The notes under the pieces: model-generated | Database searches by the model: none | Told to the model about the DNA's origin: nothing | What the model saw: the letters and a program-made list of their open reading frames with translations, nothing else | Translations under genes and position numbers: made by a program | From: Pseudomonas kribbensis | GTDB taxonomy: Bacteria; Pseudomonadota; Gammaproteobacteria; Pseudomonadales; Pseudomonadaceae | NCBI RefSeq assembly: GCF_003352185.1 | Contig: NZ_CP029608.1 | Span: forward strand, 5,684,501 to 5,748,500 | Direction of reading: 5' to 3' | Length of the DNA stretch: 64,000 nt | Part shown: one piece after another, positions 38,890-48,847 of the stretch | Layout of the letters: the number at the start of each line of letters is the position of its first letter | Numbering within the stretch: the first letter of the stretch is position 1

Positions 38890-39320
38890 ATGGCATTTGC
38901 GTAAAACGCTTGATGCTTCACCGTCGAAGCCGCACACGCGACCGAGACAAATCCGCTTCACCGCGTCAGGCCTGGCTCTTTTGCCAGCGGTGCACGTCTT
39001 TTCTGACGAGCCTTTCAAGGCTACTGACGAGCACACCCACTGATTCCTCTTACGACGATCAGCCCAAGGCACCTGCTTGCGTGCCCGCTTCATGAGCTAT
39101 CCGAGGCCTTCAACCGGCCGTCAGCGGATTCAGCGCAACACTTTCACAAAGTCGAAGACTGATAGGTACTAACGTCAGTGGATTTTCGGCAGATACACTT
39201 CCCGACAGCGATTACGCAGACGACACCGGTCGAGCCGCACTCTTTGTGCGCTTTCAAGCATGACCCGCGTCCGGCCGCCCATCGCATCGGACTCATTACA
39301 GCGCAGACGACGAGAACGCC
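38890..39320. other. Spacer between rpsU and dnaG with no convincing gene
   Basis: About 430 bases lie here before the dnaG ATG. Short open frames on both strands show neither a family resemblance nor good ribosome sites. Many pseudomonads have a yqeY (GatB/YqeY-domain) gene of about 150 codons between rpsU and dnaG; I could not recognise it, or remains of it, in any frame. The segment may be an untranslated dnaG leader. Confidence 0.55.
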
Positions 39321-41288
39321 ATGGCCGGGCTGATTCCCCAGAGCTTCATTGACGACCTGCTGAACCGCACCGACATCGTCGACGTGGTCAGCTCGCGCGT
39401 GCAATTGAAGAAGGCCGGCAAGAACTACACCGCCTGCTGCCCGTTCCATAAAGAGAAAACCCCGTCGTTCAGCGTAAGCCCCGACAAGCAGTTCTATTAC
39501 TGCTTCGGTTGCGGCGCCGGCGGTAACGCGCTCGGCTTTCTCATGGACCACGACAACCTGGATTTTCCCCAGGCGGTCGAAGACCTGGCCAAAGCCGCCG
39601 GCATGGAAGTGCCCCGCGAAGAAGGTGGCCGCTCGCACAAACCGCGACAGCCGACCGATTCGCCGCTTTATCCACTGCTGACTGCCGCTGCGGACTTTTA
39701 CCGCCAGGCGCTCAAGAGCCACCCGGCACGCAAGGCTGCCGTGGATTACCTCAAAGGCCGCGGCCTGACGGGTGAAATTGCCCGGGACTTCGGCCTCGGC
39801 TTCGCCCCGCCAGGCTGGGACAATCTGTTCAAGCACCTGAGCAGCGACACCCTGCAGCAGAAAGCCATGATCGACGCCGGCCTGCTGATCGAGAACGCCG
39901 AAACCGGCAAGCGCTATGACCGCTTCCGCGATCGCGTGATGTTTCCGATCCGCGACACCCGGGGGCGCATTATCGCCTTCGGCGGTCGGGTCCTCGGCGA
40001 CGACAAGCCGAAATACCTGAACTCACCGGAAACCCCGGTATTCCATAAAGGCCAGGAACTCTACGGCCTCTATGAAGCCCGCAAGAACAACCGCAACCTC
40101 GACGAAATCATCGTGGTCGAGGGCTACATGGACGTCATCGCCCTGGCCCAGCAAGGCCTGCGCAATGCCGTCGCGACCCTGGGCACAGCCACCAGCGAAG
40201 AACATCTGAAGCGCCTTTTTCGCGTCGTGCCGAACGTATTGTTCTGCTTCGACGGCGACCAGGCCGGCCGCAACGCCGCGTGGCGCGCACTGGAAGCCAC
40301 GCTGAGCAGCCTGCAGGACGGTCGCCGCGCACGCTTCCTGTTCCTCCCCGAAGGCGAAGACCCGGATACCTTGATCCGCGCCGAAGGCACCGACGCCTTC
40401 CGTGCACGGATCAATCAGCACGCGCAGCCGCTGGCAGACTATTTCTTCCAGCAACTGACCGAAGAAGCCGACCCTCGCTCGCTCGAAGGCAAGGCGCACA
40501 TGGCGACGCTTGCCGCGCCGCTGATCGATAAAGTGCCAGGGGCCAACCTGCGAATCCTGATGCGCCAGCGCCTGACCGAGATCACCGGTCTGAGCAGCGA
40601 GACCGTCAGTCAGCTAGCCCAGAGCACACCGCAGGAAGCGCCGCCCGCCTACGACCCCGGCATCGATTACGACGCGATGCCGGACTTCAGCGACTACCAT
40701 CAGCCGCAGGCACAGGACATGTATGTGCCGCAGCAGGAATGGACGCCGAAGAAACCCGGTGCCGGCGGCAAGAAATGGGACAAAAAGCCCTGGGACAAGA
40801 ACGGCAAGCGTGGCGGTGACCGCGATCAACCGCGCGCCCCTAGAGTGCCGGCTCCCGTCGAGCCACCGATCATGGCCGCCCTGCGAACGGTGATCCATCA
40901 CCCGCAACTGGCGCTGAAGGTCGAGACGGCCAGCCATTTTGCGGACGAAGACAATACCAACACTCAGCTGCTGGTGGCCTCACTGGAAGCCGTGCAAAAG
41001 AATCCTCAGCTAAACTCTTTTCAGTTGATCTCGCGATGGCATGGCACCGAACAAGGTCGATTGCTGACCCGCCTGGCAGAAAAGGAGTGGTTGATCAACG
41101 GAGAAAACCTTGAACAACAGTTTTTCGACACCATAACTAGCTTGTCAGCCCGCCAGCGCGAGCGAAAGCTGGAACAACTTCTCAGGAAATCACGTCAAAG
41201 CGATCTGAGCGCCGAAGAAAAAACTTTGCTGCTCGAATTGCTCAAACGGGATGTTCCTGCATCAAACCCGACCTCAACTGGCGCGTGA
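39321..41288 (+). CDS. dnaG: DNA primase DnaG
   Basis: A 655-residue primase. The zinc-binding domain is at residues 35-70 (CCPFHKEKTPSFSVSP, then YYCFGCGAGGNALGF). Toprim catalytic segments are IIVVEGYMDVIALAQQG and CFDGDQAGRNAAW, and the C-terminal DnaB-binding domain starts near 510. A Lys/Gly/Asp-rich linker (GAGGKKWDKKPWDKNGKRGGD) separates catalytic and helicase-binding parts. It is followed 67 bases later by rpoD. Confidence 0.97.
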   Translation: MAGLIPQSFIDDLLNRTDIVDVVSSRVQLKKAGKNYTACCPFHKEKTPSFSVSPDKQFYYCFGCGAGGNALGFLMDHDNLDFPQAVEDLAKAAGMEVPREEGGRSHKPRQPTDSPLYPLLTAAADFYRQALKSHPARKAAVDYLKGRGLTGEIARDFGLGFAPPGWDNLFKHLSSDTLQQKAMIDAGLLIENAETGKRYDRFRDRVMFPIRDTRGRIIAFGGRVLGDDKPKYLNSPETPVFHKGQELYGLYEARKNNRNLDEIIVVEGYMDVIALAQQGLRNAVATLGTATSEEHLKRLFRVVPNVLFCFDGDQAGRNAAWRALEATLSSLQDGRRARFLFLPEGEDPDTLIRAEGTDAFRARINQHAQPLADYFFQQLTEEADPRSLEGKAHMATLAAPLIDKVPGANLRILMRQRLTEITGLSSETVSQLAQSTPQEAPPAYDPGIDYDAMPDFSDYHQPQAQDMYVPQQEWTPKKPGAGGKKWDKKPWDKNGKRGGDRDQPRAPRVPAPVEPPIMAALRTVIHHPQLALKVETASHFADEDNTNTQLLVASLEAVQKNPQLNSFQLISRWHGTEQGRLLTRLAEKEWLINGENLEQQFFDTITSLSARQRERKLEQLLRKSRQSDLSAEEKTLLLELLKRDVPASNPTSTGA

Positions 41289-41302
41289 GGTCATAGCTCA
41301 GG

Positions 41303-41308
41303 TATAAT
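41303..41308 (+). promoter_or_regulatory. Candidate -10 element before rpoD
   Basis: A perfect TATAAT lies 48 bases before the rpoD ATG in the dnaG-rpoD gap. No convincing -35 lies 16-18 bases upstream, so this could be an activator-dependent or heat-shock-type start. Internal rpoD promoters are known in the E. coli equivalent operon. Confidence 0.4.
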
Positions 41309-41355
41309 CCTCGGCTTGTTTTTTGCCCGCCAAGACCTTCAGTGGATAGGGTGTT

Positions 41356-43203
<1,848 letters not shown>

Positions 43204-43209
43204 TACCAG

Positions 43210-43238
43210 AACCCCCGGCCCAGGCCGGGGGTTTTGTT
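43210..43238 (+). terminator. Intrinsic terminator of rpoD
   Basis: AACCCCCGGC-CCAG-GCCGGGGGTT followed by TTGTTTT, ten bases past the rpoD stop. Confidence 0.93.
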
Positions 43239-43329
43239 TTATCGGGCAGATTAAATACCTCGCACCACCCTCCCCCGCGCACAGCCCGTCTACACTCGAA
43301 ACATTCCCCCGTGCCATAACGAGACCGTT

Positions 43330-46300
43330 ATGCCCAGACTGGCGTCCGTGCTTTTTTTGCTGTCACTGATGATCTGGACCGCAACGGCTGACGCGCTGAC
43401 TCTGACCGATGAAGAACGTAGCTGGCTGGCGGCTCACCCGGACTTGCGCCTGGGTGTCGATGCATCGTGGCCACCCTTCGAGTTTCGCGATGACCAGAAC
43501 CGCTATCAGGGCCTGGCGGCGGACTATATCGACGTGATCCGCCAGCGTCTGGCCATCAAACTTACGCCCATCGAACCCTCGAGCTGGACAGCCGTGCTCG
43601 AACAGGCCAAAAACGGCACGATCGATCTGCTGCCGGGCATCATGTCCACCCCGGAGCGCCAGAATTACCTGGCCTTCACCCGCCCTTACCTGGATTTTCC
43701 GATCGTCATCCTCGCCCACGTCGGCGGGCCGCAACCGCGCAAGATCGAGGATCTGTATGGGCTGAAGATCGCGGTCGTCGAAAACTACGCCCCCCATGAA
43801 CTCCTGCGTACCCATCATCCCGATCTGAATCTGGTTGCCATGCCCAATGTCAGTTCGGCGTTGCAGGCCCTGGCCACCGACGAAGTGGACGCGGTGGTCG
43901 GCGATCTCGCCTCAAGTGTCTGGAGCCTGCGCCAGCTCAAGCTCGACGGGTTGTATGTCAGCGGCGAAACCCCTTATCGCTATCAACTGGCAATGGGGGT
44001 TCCCCGGGACAGCAAAATGCTGGTGGGCATTCTGGATAAAGTCCTGGCCGACATGTCCCCGGAGCAGATCAGCAGCATCCAGGAACACTGGGTGGGCAAC
44101 GTCCTCGATCATCGGACATTCTGGTCGGATCTGCTGGTCTATGGCCTGCCAGGCCTGCTGTTGCTGGTGATCATCCTGGCAGTGGTGATTCGCATCAACC
44201 GCCGCTTGAGCTCGGAAATCGCCCGGCGCATCGACCTCGAACAGGAGCTGCGCAGCAGCGAGTACCACTATCGCGGGCTGGTAGAGAGCCTGTCGGCCAT
44301 TGCCTGGGAAGCGCGGATCAGCGATTTCACCTACAGCTACGTATCGCCCCACGCCGAGGATCTGCTGGGTTATCCCCTGTCGCACTGGCTGATTCCGGGC
44401 TTCTGGCGCAACATCATCCACCCCGCCGACCTGACCCGGGCACAGAGTTTCTGTGATCACGAAGTCCTTGCCGGGCGCGATCACAGTCTCGATTACCGGG
44501 TGATCACCGCTGATGGCCGTTGCCTGTGGGTGCGAGACATCGTCAGCCTTATCGAGCACGGCCACGAGCCGGTGATGCGCGGCCTGATGATCGACATCAG
44601 CGAAACCAAGCGTACCGAAGAGGCCCTGCGCCTGTCGGAGCAGAAGTTCGCCTCGGTGTTCCAGCAATGCCCGGACATTCTGGTGATTGCGCGGCTGTCT
44701 GACGGATGTCTGCTGGAAGTCAACGAAGCCTTTGAGGAACAGATCGGGCTCAAAGCCGAAGACGTCATTGGTCAGACTGCTACCGAACTCAATATCTGGG
44801 GTATTCCCGGCGTTGGCCCCGGCCTGCTGCAACGCCTGCAGGCCGGCAGCATTCGCAACCTGGAGATGCCCTTTCGTCGCAGCAACGGGCAAGTATTCAC
44901 CGGGCTGATTTCCGCCGAACCGTTCGAACTCGACACCACACCGGCGCTGGTCGTCGTGGTGCGCGACATTACCCAGCTCAAGGAAACCCAACAGCAACTG
45001 CAAACCTCCGAAGAGAAGTTCGCCAAGGCCTTCCACGCCTCGCCGGACGGCCTGCTGCTGTCGCGTCAGAGCGATGGCCTGCTGCTGGAGGTCAACGAAG
45101 GTTTCAGCCGCATCACCGGTTTCAACAGCGCCATGTCGGTGGACCGTTCGGCACTGGACCTGGGGATCTGGGTCAATCTCAACGAACGCAAGCAGATGCT
45201 CGATCTGCTGCACCGTGACGGTTTCGTTCGCGACTTCACCTGCCACATCCGCCGAAGCGACGGGCAAATCCGCCTCTGCGAAGTGTCCAGCCGTCCGCTG
45301 CCGATCGGTGAAGAAGACTGCATGCTGACCATCGCCCGGGACATCACCGAACGCCACCTGATGCAGGAAAAGCTGCAACAGGCCGCTACGGTGTTCGAGA
45401 GCACCGCCGAAGGTGTCTTGATCACCGATACGCAACAGCACATCAGTGCCGTGAACCGCGCCTTTACCGAAATCACCGGTTACAGCGAAAGCGAGGCGCT
45501 CGGCCATACCCCGCGCCTGCTGGCTTCCGGCCTGCACGACAGCGCATTCTATGCAGCGATGTGGCATCAATTGACTGACGAAGGCCACTGGCAGGGCGAA
45601 ATTTCCAACCGGCGCAAAAATGGCGAGCTGTACCCGAGCTGGCTGACGATCAGTGCCGTGCGCAACCGCGACCGGTTCATTACCCACTTCGTCGCGGTGT
45701 TTGCCGATATCTCCAGCCTCAAGCACGCCCAGGCCAAACTCGATTACCAGGCCCACCATGATCCGCTGACCGGCCTGCCGAATCGCACACTGTTCGAAAG
45801 CCGTCTGCTGACGGCATTGAATAGCCAGCAAGAAAACGGCGGTCTGGGCGCGGTGCTGTTCCTCGACCTCGATCGCTTCAAACACATCAACGACAGCCTC
45901 GGCCATCCGGTTGGCGACCTGCTGCTCAAGGGCATAGCCGTACGCCTCAAAGAGCAACTGCGCGATATCGACACCGTTGCAAGGCTGGGCGGAGACGAAT
46001 TCATCATCCTGCTGCCGGGGCTGCAACAGGCCGGTGATGCCGACAACATCGCCACCAAACTGCTGAATTGCTTCGGCGCTCCGTTTCAGGCCGGCGAGCA
46101 CGAGTTTTTCATCAGCGCCAGCATCGGCACCAGCCTCTATCCCCGTGACGGCTGTGACGTCGCCACTCTGATCAAGAACGCCGACGCGGCTATGTATCGC
46201 TCCAAGGCCAAGGGCCGCAACCGTGTCGAAAGCTACACCCGCGATCTCACCGCCCAGGCCAGCGAACGGGTGGCGCTTGAGCATGAACTGCGCCGGGCCA

Positions 46301-47076
46301 TCGAGCGCGAAGAGCTGTACCTCTACTACCAGCCGAAAATCAGTCTCGACGATCACAGCCTGGTCGGGGCCGAAGCCCTGATCCGCTGGCGCCACCCGAC
46401 CTTCGGTGAGGTACCTCCGGAGCACTTCATACCGCTGGCGGAAGAGAACGGGATGATTCTGCAAATCGGCGACTGGGTGCTGGAAACCGCCTGCCGGCAG
46501 ATGTTCGAGTGGAGCCAGATCTACGAATCCCTGGGCCCGCTTTCGGTCAACCTCGCCGGCGCACAATTGCGTCAGCCAAACCTGCTGGGACGCATCGAAC
46601 AACTGCTCAAGGACAACCGCCTGAGACCGGATTTACTGCAACTGGAAATTACCGAAAACTTCATCATGAGCCAGGCCGAAGAGGCACTGGCCGTGTTGCA
46701 CCAACTCAAACACCTCGGCGTGCAACTGGCCATCGACGACTTCGGCACCGGTTATTCCTCGCTGAGCTACCTCAAACGCCTGCCGCTGGACATCCTCAAG
46801 ATCGACCAGTCCTTCGTCCGCGGCCTGCCCGACGATCCCCACGACGCGGCGATTGTCCGCGCCATCATCGCCCTGGGCCGCAGCATGCAATTCACCGTGA
46901 TCGCCGAAGGCGTGGAAACCCAGGCCCAGCAACAATTTCTCGCCGCCGAAGGCTGCGAGCAGATCCAGGGCTACATCGTCAGCCTGCCGCTGCCACCGGA
47001 GGAATTCGCCGCGACGTTTCTTCGCATAGCCGTATCAGATTTTTCGGATAGCACAGCCGAGAAACCGTCGCTATAA
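43330..47076 (+). CDS. rmcA: Multidomain c-di-GMP sensor with GGDEF and EAL domains (RmcA-like)
   Basis: A 1248-residue membrane protein. A signal segment is followed by a periplasmic SBP_bac_3 domain (about 25-265: LRLGVDASWPPFEF, IDLLPGIMSTPER), a membrane helix at 275-297, and four PAS domains (about 310-795). The GGDEF domain has an intact GGDEF motif at 887-891 and the EAL domain has EAL at 1015-1017, plus DDFGTGYSSLSYLKRLPLD. Both catalytic signatures look functional. In P. aeruginosa the gene next to rpoD with this layout is RmcA, which adjusts c-di-GMP to redox state and phenazines. The stop codon overlaps the tRNA promoter. Confidence 0.92.
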   Translation: MPRLASVLFLLSLMIWTATADALTLTDEERSWLAAHPDLRLGVDASWPPFEFRDDQNRYQGLAADYIDVIRQRLAIKLTPIEPSSWTAVLEQAKNGTIDLLPGIMSTPERQNYLAFTRPYLDFPIVILAHVGGPQPRKIEDLYGLKIAVVENYAPHELLRTHHPDLNLVAMPNVSSALQALATDEVDAVVGDLASSVWSLRQLKLDGLYVSGETPYRYQLAMGVPRDSKMLVGILDKVLADMSPEQISSIQEHWVGNVLDHRTFWSDLLVYGLPGLLLLVIILAVVIRINRRLSSEIARRIDLEQELRSSEYHYRGLVESLSAIAWEARISDFTYSYVSPHAEDLLGYPLSHWLIPGFWRNIIHPADLTRAQSFCDHEVLAGRDHSLDYRVITADGRCLWVRDIVSLIEHGHEPVMRGLMIDISETKRTEEALRLSEQKFASVFQQCPDILVIARLSDGCLLEVNEAFEEQIGLKAEDVIGQTATELNIWGIPGVGPGLLQRLQAGSIRNLEMPFRRSNGQVFTGLISAEPFELDTTPALVVVVRDITQLKETQQQLQTSEEKFAKAFHASPDGLLLSRQSDGLLLEVNEGFSRITGFNSAMSVDRSALDLGIWVNLNERKQMLDLLHRDGFVRDFTCHIRRSDGQIRLCEVSSRPLPIGEEDCMLTIARDITERHLMQEKLQQAATVFESTAEGVLITDTQQHISAVNRAFTEITGYSESEALGHTPRLLASGLHDSAFYAAMWHQLTDEGHWQGEISNRRKNGELYPSWLTISAVRNRDRFITHFVAVFADISSLKHAQAKLDYQAHHDPLTGLPNRTLFESRLLTALNSQQENGGLGAVLFLDLDRFKHINDSLGHPVGDLLLKGIAVRLKEQLRDIDTVARLGGDEFIILLPGLQQAGDADNIATKLLNCFGAPFQAGEHEFFISASIGTSLYPRDGCDVATLIKNADAAMYRSKAKGRNRVESYTRDLTAQASERVALEHELRRAIEREELYLYYQPKISLDDHSLVGAEALIRWRHPTFGEVPPEHFIPLAEENGMILQIGDWVLETACRQMFEWSQIYESLGPLSVNLAGAQLRQPNLLGRIEQLLKDNRLRPDLLQLEITENFIMSQAEEALAVLHQLKHLGVQLAIDDFGTGYSSLSYLKRLPLDILKIDQSFVRGLPDDPHDAAIVRAIIALGRSMQFTVIAEGVETQAQQQFLAAEGCEQIQGYIVSLPLPPEEFAATFLRIAVSDFSDSTAEKPSL

Positions 47077-47077
47077 T
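47072..47077 (+). promoter_or_regulatory. -10 element of the tRNA promoter, overlapping the rmcA stop
   Basis: A perfect TATAAT includes the rmcA TAA stop and is followed by the GC-rich discriminator CCGCGGCC, as in stringently controlled stable-RNA promoters. The -35 region (around 47048) is poor. Transcription would start about 10 bases before the mature tRNA. Confidence 0.6.
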
Positions 47078-47091
47078 CCGCGGCCTACTGA

Positions 47092-47168
47092 GGGCCTATA
47101 GCTCAGTTGGTTAGAGCAGAGGACTCATAATCCTTTGGTCCACGGTTCAAGTCCGTGTGGGCCCACCA
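47092..47168 (+). tRNA. tRNA with CAU anticodon, most likely tRNA-Ile2 (lysidine-modified)
   Basis: A 77-base tRNA with encoded CCA. The acceptor stem is GGGCCTA/TGGGCCC with one G-T pair, the D-loop is AGCTCAGTTGGTTAGAGC, the anticodon CAT is at 47126-47128, and the T-loop is GGTTCAAGTCC. A CAU anticodon could mean Met or Ile2. C4-G69 and C5-G68, the pairs used by TilS to select Ile2, are both present, and the variable and T-arm bases resemble E. coli Ile2 rather than elongator Met. Automatic annotation may call it Met. Confidence 0.92.
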
Positions 47169-47174
47169 AACATG

Positions 47175-47204
47175 AAAAAGCCGCACTTATGTGCGGCTTT
47201 TTTT
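47175..47204 (+). terminator. Intrinsic terminator after the tRNA
   Basis: AAAAAGCCGCAC-TTAT-GTGCGGCTTTTTTT, directly after the tRNA. Confidence 0.95.
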
Positions 47205-47370
47205 CGCCTGTAGTTTGGCGACGCTGTCTTCAAAAACACAGTTTTCGGAAGACTACCGCAAGGTCTGTAGGTAATTTCCCAAGCTGTATTTTTACTTAGG
47301 TTTCAGCCTTGTTGGCCTTTTCTCCGAGCGAGTAATCTCCGGGCGCTGCTGCCCGCCAAGGATTACTTTC

Positions 47371-47931
47371 ATGCTCGTGAGTGCTGCGCCACTGGTCAAA
47401 GAAGCAGGTGGCCAACAAACATGGATCGACTTAGCTTTGCCCGATCTGCGGACACTGACCAGAGAGCTTCGCTCTGCCGCCATTGAGGAAGTGAAAAGGG
47501 CAGACGATGCGCAAGGAGCCCTCAGAATCCTCTTGGCTCACTTCGGATTCATCGACAAGGCGCTACTGGCAGTGACCATCCTCACGCCGATCGGAAATGT
47601 TGCGGTGATGAGAGACAAGCTCGCCCATATTGTCGAAAAGCGGGCTGACTCACGAGAGCGCTATGTTCGACATGCCATTGATACGCTGACGGGACCTTTT
47701 GAGATTTGGAGAGTCCTGTACGACAACGGTGGATACCGCCTGGCCTTCATTAACGCCTACGAGGCAAAGAATGACATGCTCGTCGTGGTGGATGTCAGGC
47801 ACGGACTCGTCCTGTGGAATTTCATGCATGCCCCGGCAAGAGCAATGAACAAGCACCGCCAGGGCGAACTTCTCTACAAGAGGTACGTTCTTCAGGACAA
47901 ACAAAAAGGGGAGCCTGTTGGCTCCCCTTGA
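47371..47931 (+). CDS. Phage head-morphogenesis-like C-terminal (PBECR2-type) protein, probable remnant
   Basis: A 186-residue ORF in a stretch of visibly lower GC, with AAGGA before the ATG. The C-terminal half (VRHAIDTLTGPFEIWRVLY, DMLVVVDVRHGLVLWNF, ARAMNKHRQGELLYKRY) resembles the barnase/EndoU/colicin-like nuclease-fold domain (PBECR2) found at the end of Mu-like F or gp30 head proteins. No portal, capsid, integrase or other phage gene is nearby. Most likely it is a fragment left by a lost prophage; an independently expressed toxin-like domain is the alternative. The family call is from motif memory. Confidence 0.55.
   Translation: MLVSAAPLVKEAGGQQTWIDLALPDLRTLTRELRSAAIEEVKRADDAQGALRILLAHFGFIDKALLAVTILTPIGNVAVMRDKLAHIVEKRADSRERYVRHAIDTLTGPFEIWRVLYDNGGYRLAFINAYEAKNDMLVVVDVRHGLVLWNFMHAPARAMNKHRQGELLYKRYVLQDKQKGEPVGSP
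47907..47928 (+). terminator. Hairpin at the 3' end of the phage-like ORF
   Basis: AAGGGGAGCC-TGTT-GGCTCCCCTT closes just before the ORF stop. Such terminators overlapping the last codons are common at ends of phage and mobile genes. The U-run is short (TTGAG). Confidence 0.6.
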
Positions 47932-48239
47932 GTATTTGAATCCTGATATTGGCATCCTCAGGAAATGGGATGAAGAGGTCTCACCTTACACCGATGTTGC
48001 AGCATCGCTGAGGTACCTACGTCTGCTGAAGCCCTGCAAGGCAGCAGATTTCGCGCTCTTGAGGCCATTTTTTATAAAGGCAGCAGGCAAGTCAAATCAT
48101 TTGTCTGTTCTTTTGTTTCAGTAAAATCCCCCGGCCCGGCGACTGCCTGGCCTCAGCCGCTCAATCAGCACTCACAAGCGCCTCGCGTGACGAGCCTGTA
48201 ACATGCAGCCCCATTGATCCGTACCGCTGGAGCCTGCCC
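47932..48239. other. Gene-poor, lower-GC stretch before the Lrp-type regulator
   Basis: About 300 bases. An open frame from 47918 to 48124 has no recognisable product. There are two small dyads: GATGTTGCAGCATC (near-palindrome, around 47991) and CTGCTG...CAGCAG around AAGCCCTGCAAGG. TAAAAT at 48122-48127 is a possible -10 for the regulator, with only weak -35 candidates. No copy of the tRNA 3' end was seen, so no attachment site can be claimed. Confidence 0.5.
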
Positions 48240-48701
48240 TTGCCCGACATCCGCCCACCCGTGCTCGATGAAATCGACCGCCAGCTGATCGCTGCCCTGC
48301 AAATCAACGCCCGCGAAAGCGTGGCGATGCTGGCCAGGCAATTGGGGATCGCCCGCACCACCGTGACTTCGCGACTGGCGCGGCTGGAAAAGGCCAAAGT
48401 CATCACCGGCTACGGTGTGCGTCTGGGTCAGCGCGTGGTGGATGGCGGATTGCAGGCGTATGTCGGGATCAAGGTGCAGCCGCGCTCCGGCAAAGAGGTG
48501 TTGCGCCGGTTGAGTGCGATGGCCCAGGTGCAGCAATTGTGCGCGGTGAGTGGTGAATTTGATTACGTGGCGTGGCTGCGCACCGACTCGCCGGAACAGT
48601 TGGATCAATTGCTGGATCAGATCGGCAGCGTAGACGGTGTGGAGAAGACCACGACCTCGATCATCCTCAGCAGCAAAATCGATCGCGGGCATCCAGTCTG
48701 A
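48240..48701 (+). CDS. Lrp/AsnC family transcriptional regulator
   Basis: A 153-residue regulator: N-terminal helix-turn-helix (LDEIDRQLIAALQINARESVAMLARQLGIARTTVTSRLARLEKAKVI) and C-terminal RAM/ACT-like effector domain (YVGIKVQPRSGKEVLRRL, VSGEFDYVAWLRTDS). The start is TTG with GGAG ahead. It is upstream of, and on the same strand as, davBA, so control by lysine or 5-aminovalerate is a reasonable guess. The same order is remembered from P. putida. Confidence 0.88.
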   Translation: MPDIRPPVLDEIDRQLIAALQINARESVAMLARQLGIARTTVTSRLARLEKAKVITGYGVRLGQRVVDGGLQAYVGIKVQPRSGKEVLRRLSAMAQVQQLCAVSGEFDYVAWLRTDSPEQLDQLLDQIGSVDGVEKTTTSIILSSKIDRGHPV

Positions 48702-48801
48702 CCAACAAAATCGTCAGATCGCAGCACATGCACTCAAAACGACGACACTTTGCGTCTTATTAACGTGTTCTACGCTCCCTAGAATGGCTGGCATCTTTTC
48801 C

Positions 48802-48807
48802 TATACT
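48802..48807 (+). promoter_or_regulatory. Candidate -10 element for davB
   Basis: CTATACTCAG at 48801 holds TATACT (five of six to the -10 consensus) and resembles a sigma-S -10. It is 40 bases before the davB ATG. No strong -35 is visible, in keeping with activation by a regulator. Confidence 0.35.
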
Positions 48808-48847
48808 CAGACGCGCATCCGGCGTCGGGTCGCCAGCAAGGTCAGCC

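Noticed and set aside
39144-39836. 230-codon minus-strand frame across the rpsU-dnaG spacer
   Set aside because: Two-thirds of it is antisense to the dnaG zinc-finger region and it has no family features.
43912-46602. 896-codon open frame on the minus strand
   Set aside because: It is antisense to rmcA, whose GGDEF and EAL motifs are intact on the other strand.
47918-48124. 68-codon open frame after the phage-like ORF
   Set aside because: No ribosome site, no recognisable family, and its start lies within a hairpin; described only as part of the gene-poor stretch.
47072-48239. tRNA-associated integration site (attL/attR)
   Set aside because: No second copy of the tRNA 3' end was found downstream and no integrase gene is present, so an attachment site cannot be supported.
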